A DNA stretch of 64,000 nt from assembly GCA_026018925.1 (NCBI GenBank), contig JAKSZU010000013.1:77427791-77491790 (forward strand), in the 5' to 3' direction. This DNA comes from Tupaia tana (taxonomy: Eukaryota > Chordata > Mammalia > Scandentia > Tupaiidae). This document shows positions 57,315 through 64,000 of the stretch, one piece after another (position 1 is the first letter of the stretch; the number at the start of each line of letters is the position of its first letter). The translations under genes and the position numbers were made by a program. The notes beneath the pieces are model-generated. The model ran no database searches. It worked only from the letters and a program-made list of their open reading frames with translations, and had not been told where the DNA came from.

Positions 57315-57490
57315 CTTGGAATGAAAATGAGCAGCTGAGGCCTTGGCGCCCAGAGTTTGACTGACTTACCAGCTCTGGTCACTTCCCTCTCTGGTCACCT
57401 CCCTGTGTCTATAAAATGAGGACTCTCCTACCTTACAACATTGTTGTGGGAATTGGGTTAGATGATGAAGGTGAATGATCCTTCCAGATG
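57315..57490 (+). mobile_element. MIR
   Basis: cttaccagctctggtcactt, cctccctgtgtctataaaat, aggactctcctaccttacaa, cattgttgtgggaattgggt. Confidence 0.7.
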
Positions 57491-58175
57491 CCAAAGATAG
57501 GATCAATCTACAGAAATGGCCGCTTCTTCCTTCTTTCTCATCCTGAGTGAATTCCACAGTGGAGGTCAAAGGTCAACATGCTGAGCTCATTCACTTCCAT
57601 TTAGCCGCACAGCCTCTTCTAAAATTGCTGCCCCAGAAAACTTCCAAGCCTCCTCCTAGACTCAGAAATACCGGCTTTCTTCTTATCCACAGAAAAACTT
57701 GCACAAGTATTGGTCCCTTGGGAAAAAAACAACCTTATTAATTAAGCATAACCCCATTCTGTCTGAAGACTAATTACCCTTCCATGTAGATGTCTTGCCT
57801 CGAGACTTCCCCTGCTCCCGGGAGTAACCTGTCAGAGCCCGGTCTCCTTAGGGTGGAGATACAGAGGGCTGGGATTTTAAAGCCTACCCACAGAGGACAA
57901 ACTCTGCTCCTCCTAGAAAGTTGTTGTAAATAATTAGCACGGGCCCTATTTCTTCCTTGAGCCTTGTGACAATCTCAAAGCAACAACACAAAGGAAAGCC
58001 AAGTCTCTAAAGTGTTTCCCAAATAATCTGAAATGCTGAAGTGTCCAGGAACCATCTAAATCTAACCTGTTCTGTTCTTTGTCCACTTCACACTTGAATT
58101 CACTGTAATGGGCATACGGAATGATTTCATTCTCAAAGTTGTTTTCTTTTTCTCCTGTTCTTTCTTTTATTAATA
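57491..58175. other. Unique sequence
   Basis: No gene or dated repeat recognised. Confidence 0.4.
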
Positions 58176-58440
58176 CCAGAAGGCATGTGCATTCTTGTAT
58201 GGGGATGCATATGAGAGACAGAGAGAAAGTACCTCTTCACACACAATGGAGCATATTCATACTACAGTACTTTGTCTTCCATTTCTCCATCTTGTTAGGA
58301 TTTGGGGCATGCATGCAGACTTGCCTGGAGTGTTTTTCAAGCTTTTTCAAGCTTCTAGGGCCAGAATTTGAACTGTGGTCTGTCATGTGGGATCTAGTTC
58401 TCTAAGCATAGGGCTTAACCACCATGTTATGGAGGCATCT
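58176..58440 (-). mobile_element. tRNA-derived SINE, diverged
   Basis: accagaaggcatgtgcattc, gagagacagagagaaagtac, cacacacaatggagcatatt, ttttcaagctttttcaagct (a small internal duplication), aatttgaactgtggtctgtc and a head ending taaccaccatgttatgg. Confidence 0.7.
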
Positions 58441-60026
58441 AGTGTTTTTCTTTTTTGAAAAGTTCATTGTCATTAGGAAAAACTGTCAGTGCTGTACAAA
58501 AGAAATAATAAGTTTCAATCCCAGCTAGACTGATCTCCACGGTTTCATGTTCCTTTCAGAGAATCAAGAGGCAATCAGTGAGAGAGCCTAGAAGGAGAAG
58601 GAGGAGGCTGGGATCCAGGCTCATTTCTAACTTGAACAGGATGTGTAGCCTTTGCTAAATCAATTCCTTTCCCTCAGCCTCAATTTCCACACCTGCAGAC
58701 TTGGAGGTTTGGGTTAGTCCATTCTTAGATTCTCATCTAATTATTAATCAACCCTAAAATGGATACTTATGCTACCTGCCTTCAAAAAAAGGGAGAGTTT
58801 TGAAACTAGAAGCCAGTATCTCAGAAACTTCAAACATGATCTGTAAAACACTGACATATGTAGAAATTGAAGCATAAACACCTACAAACATGAACCATAA
58901 TTCAACAACTAAATCTAATTAAGGATAATACATACTTGACAACAATGCAAGCATTATGTAGTTCTTTGCCAACAGTTAAACTAAATTTAGTTAAATTTAA
59001 CCTTGTTTTTACTACATCTATTTTTTCTGTCATGTGTTGAGTATAATTTTTAAAGGAAGCCAGCATATTTTATTCAAAGATAACATTGTGCCAACTTTTT
59101 ATTTAATTGGCCAACTTTTACTAGTTAGGAGAAAACTGTGCATTTGTTTGTTTACCTTTCTGTGCAAATATGTATACGAGATAAGGAGTAGGACATTTAA
59201 AGTCAGTGGATAGGAAGAATAATGAATGTATTTATGAATGAACTTTTTTTTTCCACAACTAAAACTAGGAAATGGTTGGATTGGTGTATTGGGACACTGC
59301 TGGTGCCTGGCCCAGGTTTCCTGTCTGTCCCTCAGCTGCTTTGAGTATTCACTGCTGACACCTCCTTTCTCCTAAAAATTGCCCTCCATGAGATGGGAGC
59401 TAATGCCCCTAGGAGGTTACATTCCTCACACCGCAGTTTACAGCCAAAATTTTACTTATACGGGGTTAACATAGCACCTCTCATTGGGATGGGACCAACC
59501 CTGTGGTGTGATTCATGCTCAGAGCTCCCCTTCAGTAAGGCCAAGGCTAGACTTTCCTGAAGCAGCATCTTTGCGTGATTCCTTGACCTTCCCCATTCTG
59601 CCTCTCTTATTCTCTTACAGGCTTCTTTGGCAAACACTCCCTCAGTAAACACTCTCACCAAAATCCCTGTCTTAGGCTTAGCTTCTACAAAACTTGACCT
59701 AACACAAGCATGAGCTGTTATGAACGGGCAGTAAGGAAAACTACCTTTGAATTTCATTCATTCATTCATATATTTAATCACTATGTATTGAATTGCCTAC
59801 TGTAAGTCAGACACCGTTTTGGAGATTTGGAGAAACTTACAATGGACAAGATAGATATTGCCCATGCCAGAAGTAACAATGAATGTTGTTTGTTTTATGT
59901 GAGGAGACACACATGATAAATAAAATAATAATAGGACTAGATCAAGTGAGAGATTGAGGATTATTATATTTACTGGTTTTTTGTTTACTGTGTTTCTGTA
60001 TCAGCTGCTATGATCATTAAACATAC
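58441..60026. other. Mostly unique sequence
   Basis: 58610-58780 may be a decayed MIR (ttgctaaatcaattcctttc, cctcagcctcaatttccaca). 59745-59870 recalls an L2-like piece (tattgaattgcctactgtaa). No gene. Confidence 0.35.
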
Positions 60027-60038
60027 TTTTTGATTATA

Positions 60039-60296
60039 GGAGCCAGCAGGTGGTGTAGTGGTTAAAACACTGGACTCCCACAGAGCTGACCACAGTTCAA
60101 GTCCTGGACTTAGTGGCTTGAAAATCACACTGGGTGTGTTTGGGTGTGTTCCCAAAATCCAGAGAGGAGACTGGAAGAGAAGGGATGGTGGCTTGGCCAT
60201 CCCCCCCCACGGGGTGATTTCTCACCTTCCCTCTCTCTGTCTTTGTCTCTCTCCAGCGAGTGCATGTGCTCTATGGCAAAAAAAGCTTAAAAAAGA
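60039..60296 (+). mobile_element. tRNA-derived SINE, older long subfamily
   Basis: ggagccagcaggtggtgtag, tggttaaaacactggactcc, B box agttcaagtcc, cccaaaatccagagaggaga, atccccccccacggggtga, tctatggcaaaaaaagc. TSD tttttgattata at 60027-60038 and 60299-60310. Confidence 0.92.
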
Positions 60297-60417
60297 TTTT
60301 TTTGATTATACATTTTTTTCTTTGATATAAGCTTTTGACCCAATGATTCTATATCAAGGAGCTTAGTGTATAGATGTACCTGTGTATAAAGATATATATA
60401 GATAAGGTCACTTTTAT

Positions 60418-60676
60418 TTTTTTTTTGGAGAGGTTTTTGCTATAGGGTGCGTGCACTCACCAGAAAGACAAAGAGAGACAGAGAGACAGAAAGTGAGAAA
60501 TCACCCCCCAGGGGGATGGCCATGCCACAATCTCTTCTCCTCCATTCTCCTCTCAGGATCTTGGGCACGCATGCATATGTGCCTGTCGTGAGTTTAAGCC
60601 ACTGGGTCCAGGACTCGAACCACGGTCAACTATGTGGGAGTCCAGCAACATAGCCATTACTCCAACTGCTGGTTCT
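60418..60676 (-). mobile_element. tRNA-derived SINE, long young subfamily
   Basis: tttttggagaggtttttgct, GA tract, accccccagggggatggc, head ending ttactccaactgctggttct. TSD gataaggtcacttttatt / gataacttcacttatt, slightly diverged, on both sides. Confidence 0.92.
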
Positions 60677-60876
60677 GATAACTTCACTTATTGTAGCATT
60701 ATTTATAATAGAAAAGGATAGGAAACAACTCAAATGTCCATCAACAGAGGACTGATTAAACAAATTGTTTCATTCATACTAGGGAATGCTTCGCAGCCAT
60801 ATGCTAAGAGAAAAAAAAGTAAAGTATAAGACAATGTTTGTAGTATTCTCGCAATTGTGAAGGAATGAATGTAAAT

Positions 60877-60908
60877 ACACACACACACACACACGCACAC
60901 ACACACAG
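60877..60908. repeat. (CA)n microsatellite
   Basis: About 15 CA units with one CG interruption. Confidence 0.93.
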
Positions 60909-61074
60909 ATAACTCCTACATCATCAAATCCCTGTGAAGAGGAAATATGTTTCTGAATTTCTGTTCATCTCATCCTTAATTTTGTTAACATGCATGAATT
61001 ATTTGAGAAAACTAATTAAACAAGTATCATATACTTAGTGTAAAAACTGCATGACATATTGTAAAAATAAGTCA

Positions 61075-61560
61075 TTTATAATCCCCCCCTCTAAAATGTA
61101 CCATAGTTGATGTGTTAGTGTATTTCTTTTCAGTCTTCTTTCTTTTGAAGTCATAAAATTTTTCTCACAAATGGGTTCATAATGTTCATGTATAAATATG
61201 AATTCTGCTTTTTGGATTCAGTCTTAGATCCTAAGTATTTTCTCATTTCAATGATTTTTTTCTAAAGTATCATTTAGACCACTGTTTAATTTTCCACCAT
61301 AAAATATATAGTAATTTTTAATCAGTTTTCATTTGATGACCATTGAGTTTTTTCTATATTTTGCTACTATGTATTACTGCTAGACAGCGGCAAATATCTT
61401 TGTCCATCTATCTCTAATTGTCTCCTTAAAATGGATTTCTATATGTACATTTACTGGTCATAAGAAATGGATATTTTTTAAACTTATCATAGTATAGTAT
61501 TAAACTGCCCTCCGCACAGTTTGTATCAACTTACAGCCCCACCAGCAATATAAAGGAATA
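61075..61560 (-). mobile_element. Old L1 3' region, antisense
   Basis: Antisense: gattttttctaaagtatc region, catttgatgaccattgagtt, attgtctccttaaaatggat, taaactgccctccgcacagt, ttacagccccaccagcaata. Opposite orientation to the neighbouring piece, so a separate L1 or an inverted junction. Confidence 0.7.
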
Positions 61561-62696
61561 TTAGTGAGCTGCATTAGCACTGAGTACAGTAGGCTAGTGG
61601 CATTTGGGGTTTGTCATTTTCAAATTTCCACTCCTCAGGAGCTTCCGGAAGGTTCCTTACATGTAATGACAGGTGATTGGTAGAGACGGGACTGGAAAAT
61701 TGTCAAGACCAGTCTGAGGTCACTTGGCACCCTGCGGGCCTAGTTGAGGGCCCGGAGTCTGCAGCATTGTGGGAGCTCTGAGCAGGGCCTTTCTGACTTA
61801 AGTCACACAGTGTGGCTACTTGGCACTGCCTTCTCACCTCAGCACATTATTAGACAACCACAGTCATTGGTGCCCACCATCATCACTGAATATTTGCATG
61901 TTCTGGTAGGTAAGCTCATGGCTCACTTTATTTCAGTAATGATGTCCTAATACAGGGTCGAGCTTATTTCTGTAGCAGAATTTATTTTAAAAGCCTTACG
62001 AATTGCTTTAGTCTAATATTTATAGACTTATTAAGGGTCTTACAGCGTCACTTTAAGTTCTCAGTTACTCTTTAATTCATTTTCTGCAGTAAGTTACATG
62101 CTACAGTGGTATCTGACAACTAGAAATTTCCAAATTTTGGAGACATAATCCTCACAGATGTCAAGAGTCTTTTGTTATTCCAAATGAAATGAAATGGCAA
62201 TACTTGACTATTTTCAATGTTCACTGACTCCGTAACTATGATTAAATGTTCTGAATGTCCCCATTCTGTGTGTGTTTCACATCCTATGATCCAGGTACAT
62301 CTCTGACTTTCATGGACAGACTTCTAACTAGCCTGGTAAATGCACAAGTCTACATACATGGACATGTATGTACCAGAACCTAGTAGTTCTGGTTCTAGTG
62401 CTGGTTCTGGTCTGGACTAGCAGGGTGTCCTTAGGTCACTCACTTCTCTAGGTTTTATGTTTTTCAGTCTTTGAAAAAGAAATTTCATCTCAAATAGTGA
62501 TGCCCATCCTGAGATCCTAGAATGTCACTGCCGTCTTGAGAGGTAGTAATGAATATTTGCACACTAAAATATTTCCAAAATTTTAGAAATCCTAATAGAA
62601 AGATACATTTATCTTGTATTAGATTTGACAGGAAAATAAAGACCTTTTTCTTGTTTGGGCTGTGATATGCAAGAATCCTCACAACTAGAAGGGATG
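61561..62696. other. Unique sequence with two small hairpins
   Basis: No gene. At 62351-62372 the arms tacatacatg and catgtatgta are separated by two bases, and 62373-62392 (ccagaac ... gttctgg) forms a second inverted repeat directly after. Confidence 0.45.
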
Positions 62697-62698
62697 TA

Positions 62699-62768
62699 GT
62701 GAGTCATCAGAAAAGTCATGATGCATTTTTGCATAGAAAAACATGTGTTAACTTTTCTGAAGACCCAA
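62699..62768. mobile_element. Mariner-type MITE, 70 bp
   Basis: Left end gtgagtcatcagaaaagtca, right end complemented ttgggtcttcagaaaagtta. TA at 62697-62698 and 62769-62770. The centre atttttgcatagaaaaaca is shared, inverted, with the 9637 copy. Confidence 0.85.
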
Positions 62769-62779
62769 TATTTTTGTTA

Positions 62780-62925
62780 TCACTAACCTACAGATAAGGA
62801 AACTGAGACAGAGTTAAGAAGTTTCTTCAACGTTAGACAGCTAGTTAATGATGGAGGGAAGATTCAAACTCAGGTCATCAGACTCCAAAATTAATAGCCA
62901 CACTAAATACTACTCATTCTAATTA
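62780..62925 (-). mobile_element. MIR
   Basis: Antisense: acctacagataaggaaactg, acagctagttaatgatggag, ggaagattcaaactcaggtc, atcagactccaaaat. Confidence 0.8.
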
Positions 62926-64000
62926 ATTCACACTAATTGGAAGCTCTAATTGGTACTAATAAGTCTTTAATGAAAATAAAATAAAATATTAATAGTTAAT
63001 AATTAAATACAGCGTGTTTGGTACCAGAAGTCTTTCAGAACCTCTGGTCTAAGAAAATGAAGCATTTTCAATGATTATGAGGAGAATGGACATGTTTGAC
63101 TGGCCTTGGGTTAGATGATCTACAAGTTCCCTCCTAGTTCTAATGTTCTGTGCGATTGAGAGGAAATATGGCTATTAAGGAAAAACAACTCCATGAAACA
63201 TCATCCAGAGTAGTGCATTTACATTCCAGAGTAATCAAAACACTATTTCTTTGTTAAATGGTGCAATCAAGTTTAATTTTAAAAACCAATAATCACATGA
63301 GGTTCAGTGGACTTCACTCTTAAGAAATTTTACAGTTAAAAGCAAGAGGGCCTTAGAAATGCAATTTCGTGGTTGATTTTTTAACACATTAACATTGTGG
63401 TGAAGAACCATCTTATAGAGTTCTTCTATAGTACTCATCAAAGCCTCTGAACTGCTCTGTGAATATTCTCTTCATTCAGTAAAGTACACTGCATGCTTGG
63501 TGGTCAGGATAAATACAGTCAGTGTGGGTTACTTAAAAGAAAGAAAAATATGAAGATAAGAGCAGAGTCTGTCTTAGTTATCTCTCTGTCATCGATTTCT
63601 AACATTGTCCTGGCACGTGGTAGAAACTCAGCAAACATTTGTTGAATGGACAAAAAATTCACTGCAGTGCTGTTAGACCCTGGCAAAATCTCTATTCAGT
63701 TGTTCTATATCTGTAATGTAAGTTTAACATATAATGTATGCCAACCAATGCAATTAATCTGAATAGCCACATGTGGTCGTGCAATTTAATTGCTGCTCAG
63801 GTGAGACAACTTCTTTAGAACTCTGTGTCCATAGAAACTGTAATCCTATCATTGTATTCCAATTTTTACTTTATCTTTTCATCAGCTTCAATAATCCTTG
63901 TTCTGCTCAGAGTTTATATTATATCGTGCACATATATAATGATTTGGATTCTTATCCTGATATTCTCAATGAGATAGAGAGACCTGGATTTGAAATCATA
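62926..64000. other. Mostly unique sequence
   Basis: 63100-63160 holds a phrase (ttagatgatctacaagttcc, ctcctagttctaatgttctg) found near the ends of several old mammal-wide repeats, and 63600-63650 (ctggcacgtggtagaaactc, agcaaacatttgttgaatgg) is L2/MIR-like. No gene. Confidence 0.4.

Larger units (their letters stand above)
60311..61070 (+). mobile_element. Old L1 3' region, split by a SINE
   Basis: Sense L1: acccaatgattctatatcaa, then after the SINE gcattatttataatagaaaa, caactcaaatgtccatcaac, agaggactgattaaacaaat, gaatgcttcgcagccat. Clear L1 3' order. Confidence 0.75.

Overview
This is ordinary nuclear DNA of a placental mammal: AT-rich, with no long open reading frame, and almost entirely built of interspersed repeats. 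Repeats shared by all mammals (MIR, L2, MER5A-type hAT, MER2-type Tigger, old L1M, MaLR/MLT1 LTRs) form the background. On top lies one dominant, lineage-specific tRNA-derived SINE, with about 45 copies on both strands and many perfect target-site duplications (TSDs). Three older elements carry 7SL-RNA-like sequence, and at least two of these look like tRNA-7SL chimeras. 7SL-derived SINEs are confined to Euarchontoglires. No Alu dimers, rodent B1/B2/ID or rabbit C elements are seen. My best guess is a tree shrew (Scandentia), where tRNA/7SL chimeric SINEs have been described. A colugo is the alternative. This is inference, not a database match.

Layout. 1-8.3 kb: unique AT-rich DNA with SINEs, two old L1 pieces, a MIR and a 7SL-like SINE. 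8.36-8.98 kb: a complete MER2-like Tigger split by a SINE. 9-23 kb: mostly unique sequence with MIRs, two short mariner-type MITEs, one chimeric SINE and one MaLR LTR. 23.2-26.0 kb: an antisense L1M interrupted by four SINEs, two of them at the same target sequence. 27.2-28.06 kb: a GC-rich island with GC boxes and a ZNF143-type motif, a probable promoter. 29-41 kb: L2, MIR, MLT1, ancient repeats, a (TTC)n tract grown from a SINE tail, a 218-bp pentanucleotide tract, and a second double insertion of SINEs at one target. 41-50.6 kb: a SINE cluster, a younger 5'-truncated L1, a MaLR LTR and a third MITE. 51.4-52.5 kb: a second CpG island with a 62-bp inverted repeat and one possible first coding exon. 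52.5-64 kb: MIRs, MaLR, more young SINEs, L1M pieces and a fourth MITE.

No protein-coding gene can be called with confidence. The two islands suggest that transcription units start near 27.3 kb and 52.4 kb, with the bodies of those genes lying in introns or outside the window. The most interesting material is the SINE family itself (a C6/G6 hairpin, three length classes, reuse of target sites), the mariner MITE family and the chimeric tRNA-7SL elements.
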